Positions 8,923-17,093 of a DNA stretch of 32,022 nt are shown here, piece by piece. Both the position numbers and the translations under genes were made by a program. Every line of letters begins with the position of its first letter. The stretch's first letter is position 1. The DNA comes from an uncultured Eubacteriales bacterium (GTDB lineage: Bacteria; Bacillota; Clostridia; TANB77; CAG-508): NCBI GenBank assembly GCA_949288175.1, contig CASEIV010000004.1, positions 1 to 32,022 of the forward strand. The letters run 5' to 3'. A model generated the notes under the pieces. That model ran no database searches. It worked only from the letters and a program-made list of their open reading frames with translations, and was not told the DNA's origin.

Positions 8923-9426
8923 CTATTTTAATTCTTTTCTACTGTTTTGTATTGTTTTTATAGTATCTTGTAATGAAATTTCCATTAATTTTAGTGCTTC
9001 TGACATATTAGTTTCTAGTTTTTCTAATGTTTCTTTCATAACATCCTCTGTATTTCCTAACAAGCTATCTGCATATTCTTTTGTACCTTTTGATATCTCT
9101 CTTGACATCTCATTTGCTGTTTCAATAATTTCTGTTTTTTGATCATAGGCTTTTCTTGTAATTTCATGCTCATCAATCATTGCAATAATCCTATTTTCGG
9201 CTTCTTTTACAATTCCATCCGCTTCTTTTTGTGCTTCCACTAATATTCTTTGTCTTTCTTCTTTAACCCATTTTGCCTGTTTTAATTCATCTGGTAATTT
9301 TAAACGAATTTCCTTTATTAAATCTAACATTTCTTCCTTATCCACAACACTTTTTGCAGAAAAAGGTAAATTTCTACTTCTTTCTAATAAATCCTCTAAT
9401 GTTTCTAATAATGTAAAAATTTCCAT
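8923..9426 (-). CDS. Conserved clostridial coiled-coil protein (V-type ATPase subunit H-like)
   Basis: This 167-residue protein belongs to a conserved Firmicutes family usually found next to rsmD or coaD and often loosely named 'ATPase'. The recognisable block is KLPDELKQAKWVKEERQRI (residues 39-57) followed by a long amphipathic helix rich in E, K and A, similar to F/V-type stalk subunits and to DivIVA-like proteins. No nucleotide-binding motif is present, so an ATPase role is not supported. ATG is preceded by AAAGGGG. It starts 20 bp after rsmD and is probably cotranscribed with it. A structural or division-linked role is inferred from its coiled coil and neighbours. Confidence 0.8.
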   Translation of the reverse strand: MEIFTLLETLEDLLERSRNLPFSAKSVVDKEEMLDLIKEIRLKLPDELKQAKWVKEERQRILVEAQKEADGIVKEAENRIIAMIDEHEITRKAYDQKTEIIETANEMSREISKGTKEYADSLLGNTEDVMKETLEKLETNMSEALKLMEISLQDTIKTIQNSRKELK

Positions 9427-9446
9427 TTTTTTGCCCCTTTCTACTA

Positions 9447-9998
9447 TTATATCCTTTTTAAGAATATAAGATATGCTCGTCCATACTTTCGTATATCTTT
9501 TATTTCACAATTTATATTTTCCAAACTTTTTAGTACTCTATCACCATCATCTGTCTCTATTATCATCATAGCATTTTCTTTTAATAAGTCTTTTTCTAAT
9601 ACTATTTTTACTGCTTCACTTGCAAAATTGGTTTCATATGGTGGATCCAAAAAGATGATATCTAACTTTTCGTGTATTCTATTTGTTAAAACCTCTTTAA
9701 AATCCGCTTGATATAATTCTATATTTTCTAAAGCATGTGTCTTTTCTATATTTTTTTTTATGACCATACACGCTTCTTTCGATTTATCACACAAGATAGC
9801 TTTTTTAGCCCCTCTACTTACTGCTTCTAGTCCTATTGCCCCACTTCCAGAAAATAAATCTAAAAAAATAGAATCTTGAATTTCATTTTGGATAATATTA
9901 AATAGTGATTCTTTTACTCTATCTAAAGTTGGTCTTGTATTTTGTCCTTCTAATGTATATAATTTTGTTCCCCTTGCTTTTCCTGCTACAATTCTCAT
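9447..9998 (-). CDS. rsmD: 16S rRNA (guanine(966)-N(2))-methyltransferase RsmD
   Basis: The 183-residue protein is full length for RsmD. It starts with the family signature MRIVAGKARGTKL, followed by RPTLDRVKESLFNI, the SAM-binding LDLFSGSGAIGLEA near residue 45 and the catalytic IIFLDPPYE near 117. It methylates G966 in helix 31 of 16S rRNA within the assembling 30S subunit, using S-adenosylmethionine. The usual neighbour coaD is not next to it here; the coiled-coil gene follows directly. The ribosome site before the ATG is weak (AAGAAAA). Confidence 0.95.
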   Translation of the reverse strand: MRIVAGKARGTKLYTLEGQNTRPTLDRVKESLFNIIQNEIQDSIFLDLFSGSGAIGLEAVSRGAKKAILCDKSKEACMVIKKNIEKTHALENIELYQADFKEVLTNRIHEKLDIIFLDPPYETNFASEAVKIVLEKDLLKENAMMIIETDDGDRVLKSLENINCEIKDIRKYGRAYLIFLKRI

Positions 9999-10038
9999 TT
10001 TTCTTATTTTTTAAACTTAACCTTTCTTTACTATTCTA

Positions 10039-10066
10039 ATTTTAACCCTTTTTATTTTAAAGTCAA
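10039..10066 (-). promoter_or_regulatory. Candidate rsmD promoter
   Basis: On the minus strand TTGACT (10066-10061) and TAAAAT (10044-10039) are 16 bp apart and about 40 bp upstream of the rsmD start codon. The placement and match are good but not perfect. Confidence 0.55.
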
Positions 10067-10184
10067 TACTATTCATAAAAATGTAACATACATTTAACAG
10101 TTCTGTAATATATTTCCCTAATTGTAATATTTTTCTCTTATTTCCTACTTTTTTCTTTAGTTTTTATATATCTATGTTATTATC

Positions 10185-10346
10185 GAATTACGTTATATGT
10201 ATTTTATTTTCTTATGTCGCGTAAGCGACCAAACGAACAAAGTGAGTGCGATTGGAGCAACTTTCTTTCGTTGAAAGATTTATCTTTCAACATTAGTAGT
10301 TGCGACACACAAGACAGAAGAAAATAAAATACATATAACGTAATTC
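10185..10346. repeat. Large palindromic structured element 1
   Basis: A 29-bp arm starting GAATTACGTTATATG (10185-10213) is repeated exactly as its reverse complement at 10318-10346. The enclosed 104 bp contain a hairpin GTCGC-GTAA-GCGAC (10216-10229), the motif TGCGATTGGAG (10247-10257), and a nested stem GCAACT/AGTTGC (10257-10262 with 10298-10303) enclosing TTGAAAGA-TTTA-TCTTTCAA (10271-10290). The core is more GC-rich than its surroundings. No coding region is present. It lies between the divIVA-like terminator and the rsmD promoter. A related element is at 16874-17064. Confidence 0.9.
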
Positions 10347-10363
10347 AATAAAAAATATATAAT

Positions 10364-10393
10364 GCAAAAAAACTATCCAACATTGTAGATAGT
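10364..10393 (-). terminator. Terminator after the divIVA-like gene
   Basis: On the minus strand ACTATC (10393-10388) pairs with GATAGT (10377-10372), with further CAA/TTG pairing inside the loop, and a run of seven T follows. It lies 16 bp past the stop codon and closes the sepF to divIVA unit. Confidence 0.85.
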
Positions 10394-10409
10394 CTTTTGT
10401 AAAAATATA

Positions 10410-10862
10410 TTAATCTTCTTTATTAACATCTTTTAACAATTCTAGTTGTGAAATTAATAATGATTCCATTTTTGCTTTATATATATCAAATTGTTTTTTT
10501 ATGTCATCTAATTCTTTGGTTTTTAACACGATTTGATTTTCCAATTCATCTGCTTGTTGTTTTGCTGAGCTTTTCGCTTCATTGATAATTTGTTCTGCTT
10601 GTTGTTTTGCTACATTTTTAATATCCTCTGCAGTCGTTTGTGCCATAACCAAAGTATTTTGTAGAGTTGTTTCGATTGTTTTATAATGTTCTAAACTTTT
10701 ATTTAATTCTTCGACTTGTGCTCTTAATTCCGTTATTTCTTTATAGTTTTTCCCATAATCCACTGTTAAATCATCTAAAAAATCATCAACTTCTTCTACA
10801 CTATACCCATTCATCATCTGCTTAGAGAATTTTTTATTTTCGATATCTAATGGTGTAATCAT
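10410..10862 (-). CDS. DivIVA domain protein
   Basis: The 150-residue protein begins with the DivIVA N-terminal motif: MITPLDIENKKFSKQMMNGY followed by SVEEVDDFLDDL (residues 1-32), a short dimerising region that in this family binds curved or negatively bent membrane. It is followed by a coiled coil from about residue 34 to 145. DivIVA proteins mark division sites and poles and recruit division or peptidoglycan factors. It lies 51 bp after sepF, in the classic Firmicutes sepF-divIVA order, with AAGGAGG before the ATG. The usual genes between them (ylmG, ylmH) are absent. Confidence 0.92.
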   Translation of the reverse strand: MITPLDIENKKFSKQMMNGYSVEEVDDFLDDLTVDYGKNYKEITELRAQVEELNKSLEHYKTIETTLQNTLVMAQTTAEDIKNVAKQQAEQIINEAKSSAKQQADELENQIVLKTKELDDIKKQFDIYKAKMESLLISQLELLKDVNKED

Positions 10863-10913
10863 ATTTCCTCCTTATAAAAAGGCGCAAAGACCCCTTGATA
10901 TTTTCCATACTAA

Positions 10914-11393
10914 TTAATTAATTCCATTATTTTTTAACCATGAAACGGATAATTTACTTTTAATTTCTTCTCTTGCCATTTCGTTTGTGATTTCATAATT
11001 TGATGGTGCTACTAAGAAAATAGAATTTGATACTTTTTGAATATATCCATCTAAAGCATACACTCCACCACTAATAAAATCTACAATTCTTCTAGCTACA
11101 TCTTTATTTACATATTCTAGATTAACTATAACAGATTTTCTTTCTTTAAGAAAACTACATATTTCATCTGATTGCTCAAATGTTGTTGGTTGAGAAATAA
11201 CCATTTTTATAGCATTTGGTTGTCCTTGTTGCATATTAACAACTTTACTATTATTTTTTCTCCCAAATATTTTTTTATCTTCTTCCTCTTGTTCATTCTC
11301 ATAATCATAGATGTCCTCATCTTCATATTCTTCTGGTTCAGCTGAGTCCATTCCAAATAGTCCCCAAACTTTATCCATTAATGCTCCTGACAT
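10914..11393 (-). CDS. sepF: Cell division protein SepF
   Basis: The 159-residue protein has the SepF layout: a short amphipathic N-terminal helix (MSGALMDKVWGLFG) for membrane binding, a very acidic linker (about 18-40), and a C-terminal domain containing the sequence VIVNLEYVNKDVARRIVDF and the ending SGGVYALDGYIQKV...FLVAP. SepF forms rings that bundle and anchor FtsZ filaments at the septum. TAGGAGG lies 7 nt before the ATG, and a clear promoter lies 44 bp upstream. It is cotranscribed with the divIVA-like gene. Confidence 0.95.
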   Translation of the reverse strand: MSGALMDKVWGLFGMDSAEPEEYEDEDIYDYENEQEEEDKKIFGRKNNSKVVNMQQGQPNAIKMVISQPTTFEQSDEICSFLKERKSVIVNLEYVNKDVARRIVDFISGGVYALDGYIQKVSNSIFLVAPSNYEITNEMAREEIKSKLSVSWLKNNGIN

Positions 11394-11436
11394 AAAAAAA
11401 CCTCCTAATTTACTTCATTTGTATTCGTTTGTACTA

Positions 11437-11465
11437 AGTATCTACTTTTTTTTCAATGTTGTCAA
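11437..11465 (-). promoter_or_regulatory. sepF promoter
   Basis: On the minus strand a perfect TTGACA (11465-11460) is followed after 17 bp by GATACT (11442-11437), about 44 bp upstream of the sepF start. Upstream lies a short tandem repeat of TTTTTGTAATA (about 11498-11519), an A/T-rich UP-like region at the end of the HlyD-like gene. Confidence 0.8.
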
Positions 11466-11518
11466 TAGTTTTTTAAAATGTAATGTTATTTTAATATTTT
11501 TGTAATATTTTTGTAATA

Positions 11519-12838
11519 TTATTCTTCTACTTTTGTTAAGTCTGGATTTATGATTACTTCATCATATAAACTAATTTTTTTGTAAGAAATAATCTCTTCA
11601 TTTGAAAAGCCTAATTCTTTTAATTCTTCTGTATCATACGGTTCTACAATAGAATATTTTTCTCCTTCTCTTTTCACTTTTACTAATAGTTTATTTAAAT
11701 ATCCTGCTCTGTTTCTTACCACATATGCTAAATCATTTTCTTTTACAATTGCTTGATTCGGAACTTTCAATCCTGTTTCACTCCACCAAATCAAATCAAA
11801 TGAAATTTTTCTATAACTAATTAATTCTTCTACACCTTTTTCTATTTTTAGTATTAATACATTTTCATCATTCTCTTGTAAAATATATGTAATTTCTGCT
11901 GAAACTTCTAATCCACTTGGTAATCTTACTCTTACTCTATCGCCTACTTGTGCATTTTTTGCTTCTTCTGAATGACTAATTGTTGCTATATAACAATATG
12001 TATTATCAATGATTTTTCCGCTTTCTTCACTTGTTGGTACAATCTTTCCTGTTTTCAAATCGAGATTTTCCAAATATTCTTTTGTTAGTGAAGAAAAGCA
12101 TTCTTCAGTTGGTTTTAAAACCTCTTCTAATCCATCTACTTTATAAGATACAACTCCACTTTTGCTTGAATTTACATATTCTGCTCCTGAATTTAATTCA
12201 TTCTCATAATTTTTTCTTTCTTCAATTAGTTCTTTCAAGTAGGAACCTTGTGGGCTTAATTCTCCAGCAATATTGGCTTTCTTGGTAATTAATTCATTAA
12301 TCTCTTTTTTATATTCTTCTAATTTTGTTGTATCATTCACACTACTAATTTCTAGTAATTTTTTGTCAATTTGTGTTTCTAATGATCTCATATCACTTGT
12401 AGGTAATTCTGTTCCACTCACCATTGCCTCTTGTATTTTGCTATCTAATTCTGCAATCTTTTCTTTTAGAGAATCTTCATTTTTTGTATAATATCGAAAT
12501 ACAGCTTCATTAACCGCAACCTTTTCCCCTTCTGATTTTATTTTTTCCATTCCGTTTTTATAATTTTCACCTTGTACAACCACTTCATCTCTTATCACAT
12601 AGCCGATATCTGTTTCTTGAGAATATAAAGTTCCTTCTTCCAAAGTAAATATATCTGTTGGTTGCTTGATTAATAAATATATCGTATAGATAACATATAT
12701 CATTACTAGAAAAATAGCGATATAAATAATGATTTTTTTATTAAATTTTATTTTTCTCTCGATGTTTTTTTCTTCCTGTTGTTTTTCTTCTAAAATTTCT
12801 TTTTCCTGTTGTTTCAATTTTATTATCATTCCTTTCAT
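11519..12838 (-). CDS. HlyD-like membrane fusion / efflux adaptor protein
   Basis: The protein of about 439 residues has a charged cytoplasmic N-terminus, one membrane helix (about residues 34-57, IIIYIAIFLVMIYVIYTIYL), then an extracytoplasmic part with a coiled-coil hairpin (about 130-215) between beta-rich lipoyl/barrel-like halves (YVIRDEVVV near 78; VGDRVRVRLPSG near 300). This is the HlyD/MFP adaptor layout. In clostridial genomes such a gene is common beside sepF; no transporter partner is adjacent here. The start is uncertain: ATG at 12838 lacks a ribosome site, while AAAGGA lies 12 nt before an in-frame TTG at 12817 and directly abuts an ATG at 12829. It follows miaA by about 25 bp. 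Confidence 0.75.
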   Translation of the reverse strand: MKGMIIKLKQQEKEILEEKQQEEKNIERKIKFNKKIIIYIAIFLVMIYVIYTIYLLIKQPTDIFTLEEGTLYSQETDIGYVIRDEVVVQGENYKNGMEKIKSEGEKVAVNEAVFRYYTKNEDSLKEKIAELDSKIQEAMVSGTELPTSDMRSLETQIDKKLLEISSVNDTTKLEEYKKEINELITKKANIAGELSPQGSYLKELIEERKNYENELNSGAEYVNSSKSGVVSYKVDGLEEVLKPTEECFSSLTKEYLENLDLKTGKIVPTSEESGKIIDNTYCYIATISHSEEAKNAQVGDRVRVRLPSGLEVSAEITYILQENDENVLILKIEKGVEELISYRKISFDLIWWSETGLKVPNQAIVKENDLAYVVRNRAGYLNKLLVKVKREGEKYSIVEPYDTEELKELGFSNEEIISYKKISLYDEVIINPDLTKVEE

Positions 12839-12865
12839 CAAGGCGTTTTCTTATGCATGTATGCT

Positions 12866-13783
12866 CTATATATCTTTTAATATTCTATGTATGTTATTGG
12901 ATATGGTATCTTCTGCATCAATCCATACTGTTTGCTTATTTTTTCTAAACCAAGTTAGTTGTCTCTTGGCATATCTTCTTGTTTCCATTTTTATTTTTTC
13001 TATCATTTCTTCTTTTGTTAATTTTCCTTCTAAATACTCTACAACTTCTTTATATCCCAATCCCTGCATAGCAGTTGGAAATGTATCATATTTAGCCATA
13101 ATCTGTTTTACTTCTTCAATCAATCCTTGTTCTATCATCATGTCTACTCTTTTATTAATTCTATCATATAATTTTTGTCTGTCCCAATCTAATGCATAGA
13201 CTTTGTAATCATATTCTACTTCTTTTTTTCTAGATTCTATCTCTTGTTCTGTCTTTGTTTTTCCCGTCGCATGATAGATTTCTAATATTCTTAATATTCT
13301 TTTTTTATCATTTGGACTAATTTTTTCCATTGCTTTTGCATCAATCTGTTTTGCTTTTTCATATAATACTTCTAAGCCTTTTTCTTCCACTTCTTCTTCT
13401 AATTTTTTTCTATATTCTTCATCTAACTTGATATCTTGATATTCGATTTCATATATTAAGCTATCTAAATATAAGCCTGTACCACCTACAACAATTGGCA
13501 TTTTTCCTTTTTCTATAATTTCTTTTATCGCTTTTTTAGCATCTGTTTTATAATCAGCTACACTATATCTCTCTTCTGGTGACACATATCCTATCAAATA
13601 ATGTTTAATCCCCTGCATCTCTTCTTGTGTTGGCTTTGCTGTTCCAATATTCATATCTTTATAAATCTGCATAGAATCACAAGATACAATTTCACCATTT
13701 ATTTGTTTTGCTAATGCAATTGACAATGCTGTTTTTCCAGATGCTGTTGGCCCACATATAACAATTACTTTATTTTTCTGCAT
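12866..13783 (-). CDS. miaA: tRNA dimethylallyltransferase MiaA
   Basis: The 305-residue protein is full length. It has the P-loop GPTASGKT (11-18), the catalytic DSMQIYKDMNIGTAKPT region near residue 38, VGGTGLY near 95 and the C-terminal RRYAKRQLTWFRKN motif. It transfers the dimethylallyl group to N6 of A37 in tRNAs that read UNN codons, a group that includes the Tyr tRNA found in this window. The start at 13783 is chosen because GAGG lies 6 nt upstream; a 4-residue longer ATG start has no such site. Its first codons overlap the end of the upstream membrane-protein gene by 14 bp, which suggests translational coupling. Confidence 0.95.
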   Translation of the reverse strand: MQKNKVIVICGPTASGKTALSIALAKQINGEIVSCDSMQIYKDMNIGTAKPTQEEMQGIKHYLIGYVSPEERYSVADYKTDAKKAIKEIIEKGKMPIVVGGTGLYLDSLIYEIEYQDIKLDEEYRKKLEEEVEEKGLEVLYEKAKQIDAKAMEKISPNDKKRILRILEIYHATGKTKTEQEIESRKKEVEYDYKVYALDWDRQKLYDRINKRVDMMIEQGLIEEVKQIMAKYDTFPTAMQGLGYKEVVEYLEGKLTKEEMIEKIKMETRRYAKRQLTWFRKNKQTVWIDAEDTISNNIHRILKDI

Positions 13784-14210
13784 TTTGCACCTCATTATAT
13801 ATATTGATAATTCCCTCTTGTGTACTTTGTATATATCCTTTTTCTACAACGATACATATCACAAATATAATTAATAAAATAATCAATTTCCTTTGTGCTT
13901 GCGTTTTTTCTATTTCTTCTTCTACTATTTTATCAAATAAATTCGCAATATATGGAAGAAAAATTAATGCATTTAATCCTGTAAACACCAATATTAATGT
14001 ATTAGATACTGTTTTTTGCATTTCTTCGTTTGGATAAGTACTGTTTGGACTAGAAAAATGATATAAAATCATAGTAAATATATACATGATGAATAGTCCA
14101 ATAATAATAAATGCAACCTTTCTTGGTTTTTCTATATTTCCTAAATTATGCCACATCCATATAACACTTACCAAAAAAATCAAAATTGCTCCTATTATAA
14201 TTAATGTCAT
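13770..14210 (-). CDS. Unknown four-helix membrane protein
   Basis: This 146-residue protein is not recognised. Four hydrophobic segments are visible: about 2-20 (LIIIGAILIFLVSVIWMW), 31-50, 73-97 and 112-131. It has a short charged loop rich in E, K and Q between the last two and no catalytic motif. The start at 14210 is used because AAGGAG lies 6 nt upstream; a longer frame reaching 14255 would overlap the 3' end of mutL. It lies 13 bp after mutL and overlaps miaA by 14 bp, so the three genes are almost certainly one transcript. No function can be assigned. Confidence 0.8.
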   Translation of the reverse strand: MTLIIIGAILIFLVSVIWMWHNLGNIEKPRKVAFIIIGLFIMYIFTMILYHFSSPNSTYPNEEMQKTVSNTLILVFTGLNALIFLPYIANLFDKIVEEEIEKTQAQRKLIILLIIFVICIVVEKGYIQSTQEGIINIYNEVQNAEK

Positions 14211-14223
14211 TTCATTCTCCTTT

Positions 14224-16734
14224 TTATTTTCTAGCAAATTTTCTTTCAATATCATATTTTGTCATTTTAATAGCTGTTGGTCTACCATGTGGACAAGTAA
14301 ATGGATTTGGTAAAGCTAGTAATTTATCCATCAAACTTTCTACTTCTTTTGTATCTAATGCCATATTGGCTTTTACTGCTGCCTTGCATGCTACCGTTGC
14401 TATAAATTTTTCTTCTTTTTCTTGTTTTGCTGTTCTTGCTACTGTATTAATTTCATCTAATGTTTCTAAAAATAATTCTTTTGTATCTAAGTCAATACAA
14501 ACTGTTGGCACTCCTGTTAATTTAATTGTATTTTCCCCAAATTCTTCTAATGTAAATCCTGCTTTTCTAAACATTTCCATATTTTCTTTTGCAATATCCA
14601 TTTCTTTATGTGTTAATGTAATCACATCTGGTAATAGTAGCATTTGAGAGTCTTTGCTTGATTCACTATAATAATTTTCTTTTACCTTTTCATACATAAT
14701 TCTTTCATGTGCAGCATGTTGATCTAAAATATACATTTCTTGTCCAATTTCTATAATGATATATGTTTTAAATACAATTCCAATAAATTTATATGCTGGT
14801 TTTTGATATTCTTCTATTCCCTCAAATACAGATACATTATCTTTTAATAAATCAATGTCTTTTCCTTTCTCTTTTTCTTCTGTCTTTTCTTCTTCATCTT
14901 GTATTGGTAATCTTCCAAACAATTTTGCATACATCTCATTAAAATCATCTGTTACTACTTTTGGATTATCATTTAGTTGTTGCATCTTTTCTTTGATTTC
15001 TTTAAATTCTTGTTTAATTTCTGGATTTTCTATATTCTCAATAATTTCATCTGTATTATCCACTGTTTGTTCACTTGTTGTGGATTCTTGAATATCTTCA
15101 TCTTCAGAATTTTCTAAATGCATTTCTGGTTTTTCCAGATTTTCTGGATTTTCCTCTATTTCATTTATCATATTGATATTTGTGCCATCTTCATTTTCTA
15201 CTTTTGTTTCTTCTGAACTTTCTTTTTCTTCATGATTGTTTTCTTCTCGTTCTTCTTTGATACTATATTCTTCTGTTTCTTCTTCTAATGTTTCTCCTAT
15301 GTGAGTATTCTCTTCTGCTTGATTGTCTGTTTTTTCTTCAATCTGTACAATCGGTGTATTTACATTTTTTTCTTTCAGCTCTTTTTCTAAATTTTCCTTC
15401 ATTTGTTTTAATTTCGCTAATATATCAGAAGTATCAATTGGTTCTCCAATATTTATTTTATTTTCTATTCCATTTTTAGCTTGATAAACATCTTCTATAA
15501 TATTACCACTTGCTTCATTAGAATTGCTATGTACTTCGTCCATCACATTTGTTTTAATCTTACTTTCTTCCTCTGTATAGTTTTCGATTTGTTTCTCATG
15601 TTGCTTTCTAAAAGAAAATAATCCTCCTATATCTTGTTTTCGTTGTTTTTCTTCCTTTAGATTTCTTAATCTTTCTTCAAATGTTAATTCTCTTGCTGTT
15701 TCCATTTTTTCTTCATGTAATGCCTTTTCTGAATTGGCTACCAATTCTGTTTTTAATAACGTATCTTTTATCGCATGATAGATTGCTTGAAATATCTTAT
15801 TTTCTTCTTCAAATCGAACCTCTAATTTTGCTGGGTGTACATTTACATCCACTTTTGCTGGATTCATTTCGATATTTAATATCACAAATCCAAATTTTCC
15901 GATTGGAATTAATCCTTTATATGCTTGCTCTGTTGCTGCTGTTAAGGTTTTATCTTTTATATATCGCTTATTTACAAAAAATAATTGATTGGAACGATTA
16001 GAACGTGCAATCTCTGGTTTTCCTGCAACACCTACAATGTTGATGTCTTCGTATTTATATGAAACTTCCATAACACCATTTGCAATATCTTTTCCATAAA
16101 TACTATATATAACACTTTTGATATCTCCGCTACCATTTGTTTGAATAACTGTTTTTCCTGTATTAATTAATTTGATAGCAATATTGGGATTTACTAATGC
16201 AATTCTTGTAATCACATCTTCAATATATCCTGATTCTGTGTAATCCTTTTTCAAAAATTTATATCTAACTGGTGTATTAAAAAATAAATTTCTAACTGTA
16301 ATGGTTGTTCCTGTTTTACGCCCTGTCTCTTCTTTTTCTAGAACATTTCCTGCTTCTACTACTACCCTGTATCCGATTTCTTGTTCTTGCGTTTTTGACA
16401 CCAATTCTACATTGGCAATTGCTGCAATACTTGCCAATGCCTCACCTCTAAACCCCATTGATGTAACTGTATCTAAATCATCAGCACTTCTTATTTTACT
16501 CGTTGCATGTCTTTCAAAGGCAATTTCTAAATCATCTTGTGCAATCCCTTTTCCATTGTCGCTTACCTTTATGTAAGAAATTCCTCCATTTTTGATTTCT
16601 ACTGTTATATTGGTTGCTCCAGCATCAATTGAGTTTTCTACCATCTCTTTTATAACAGATGCTGGTCTTTCTATAACCTCACCAGCTGCAATTTTATTTA
16701 TTGTTAAATCATCTAATAAAACGATATTTCCCAT
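14224..16734 (-). CDS. mutL: DNA mismatch repair protein MutL with long acidic linker
   Basis: The 836-residue protein has the GHKL ATPase N-terminal domain (INKIAAGEVIERPASVIKEM; ENSIDAGA; DNGKGI; TSMGFRGEALASI; GTTITVRNLFFNTPVR) and the C-terminal endonuclease domain with DQHAAHERIMYE near 670, ACKAAVKAN near 780 and CPHGRP near 813. These match the metal-binding motifs DQHA(X)2E(X)4E and CPHGRP of nicking MutL proteins in bacteria without MutH. The linker of about 300 residues (about 335-640) is very Glu-rich and low complexity; typical MutL is about 620-680 residues. The start MGNIVLLDDLTINKI fits the family; AAAGGG lies 12 nt upstream, with an alternative ATG at 16746 directly after that site. 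No mutS is in the window. Confidence 0.95.
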   Translation of the reverse strand: MGNIVLLDDLTINKIAAGEVIERPASVIKEMVENSIDAGATNITVEIKNGGISYIKVSDNGKGIAQDDLEIAFERHATSKIRSADDLDTVTSMGFRGEALASIAAIANVELVSKTQEQEIGYRVVVEAGNVLEKEETGRKTGTTITVRNLFFNTPVRYKFLKKDYTESGYIEDVITRIALVNPNIAIKLINTGKTVIQTNGSGDIKSVIYSIYGKDIANGVMEVSYKYEDINIVGVAGKPEIARSNRSNQLFFVNKRYIKDKTLTAATEQAYKGLIPIGKFGFVILNIEMNPAKVDVNVHPAKLEVRFEEENKIFQAIYHAIKDTLLKTELVANSEKALHEEKMETARELTFEERLRNLKEEKQRKQDIGGLFSFRKQHEKQIENYTEEESKIKTNVMDEVHSNSNEASGNIIEDVYQAKNGIENKINIGEPIDTSDILAKLKQMKENLEKELKEKNVNTPIVQIEEKTDNQAEENTHIGETLEEETEEYSIKEEREENNHEEKESSEETKVENEDGTNINMINEIEENPENLEKPEMHLENSEDEDIQESTTSEQTVDNTDEIIENIENPEIKQEFKEIKEKMQQLNDNPKVVTDDFNEMYAKLFGRLPIQDEEEKTEEKEKGKDIDLLKDNVSVFEGIEEYQKPAYKFIGIVFKTYIIIEIGQEMYILDQHAAHERIMYEKVKENYYSESSKDSQMLLLPDVITLTHKEMDIAKENMEMFRKAGFTLEEFGENTIKLTGVPTVCIDLDTKELFLETLDEINTVARTAKQEKEEKFIATVACKAAVKANMALDTKEVESLMDKLLALPNPFTCPHGRPTAIKMTKYDIERKFARK

Positions 16735-16786
16735 TTGTTTTTTCATCCCTTTCATCGAACGTATTTACTTTGTGCATATCATATCA

Positions 16787-16830
16787 TAAAAAATAGAAAA
16801 TGTGAAACCCTTTTTACATTTTGTTTCACA
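16787..16830 (-). terminator. Terminator or attenuator upstream of mutL
   Basis: TGTGAAAC (16801-16808) and GTTTCACA (16823-16830) form an 8-bp stem, followed on the minus strand by TTTTCTATTTTTT. It lies about 55 bp before the mutL start. It probably ends transcripts coming from the ABC permease region. A weak promoter-like TATGAT (about 16778-16783) overlaps its downstream side. Confidence 0.65.
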
Positions 16831-16873
16831 TTTTTAAAAATTTATGTTACAGTTCAGACCTACGTTCACAAGT

Positions 16874-17064
16874 GGAAGGTATTCATAAATGATTTTAATT
16901 ACGAATGCGATTGGAGATGTTTTAGAATTTGTTATATAATTTTTTGAGGGATGTTCACGGTACTCACGTAGTGAGGGTCTGAGTGAAAGAGGCTCAAAAA
17001 ATTATATTACAAATTCTTAAATATCGTATTGGGCCGAGTAATAAATCATTTATGAATACCTTCC
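16874..17064. repeat. Large palindromic structured element 2
   Basis: A perfect 22-bp arm (GGAAGGTATTCATAAATGAT at its start, 16874-16895) is repeated as its reverse complement at 17043-17064. A second inner inverted repeat with 25 of 26 matches (AGAATTTGTTATATAATTTT and following, about 16923-16948 with 16990-17018) continues the stem. The apex carries a GC-richer hairpin CTCAC-GTA-GTGAG (16963-16975). The motif TGCGATTGGAG (16906-16916), shared with the element at 10185-10346, is in the left side; a partial variant TCGTATTGGG lies on the right (17024-17033). No coding region is present. Confidence 0.9.
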
Positions 17065-17093
17065 TCTCTTCTTTCTTTTTGACATATTTTTTA

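Noticed and set aside
8923..9426. Calling the coiled-coil protein an ATPase
   Set aside because: There is no Walker motif; the name comes only from similarity to stalk subunits of rotary ATPases.
10185..10346. Element 1 as a simple Rho-independent terminator
   Set aside because: It is far too large, has internal hairpins and no T-run; the real terminator of the divIVA-like gene is at 10364-10393.
16787..17093. Riboswitch or T-box upstream of mutL
   Set aside because: I looked for conserved aptamer or T-box sequences and found none; only a plain terminator hairpin and the palindromic element are visible.
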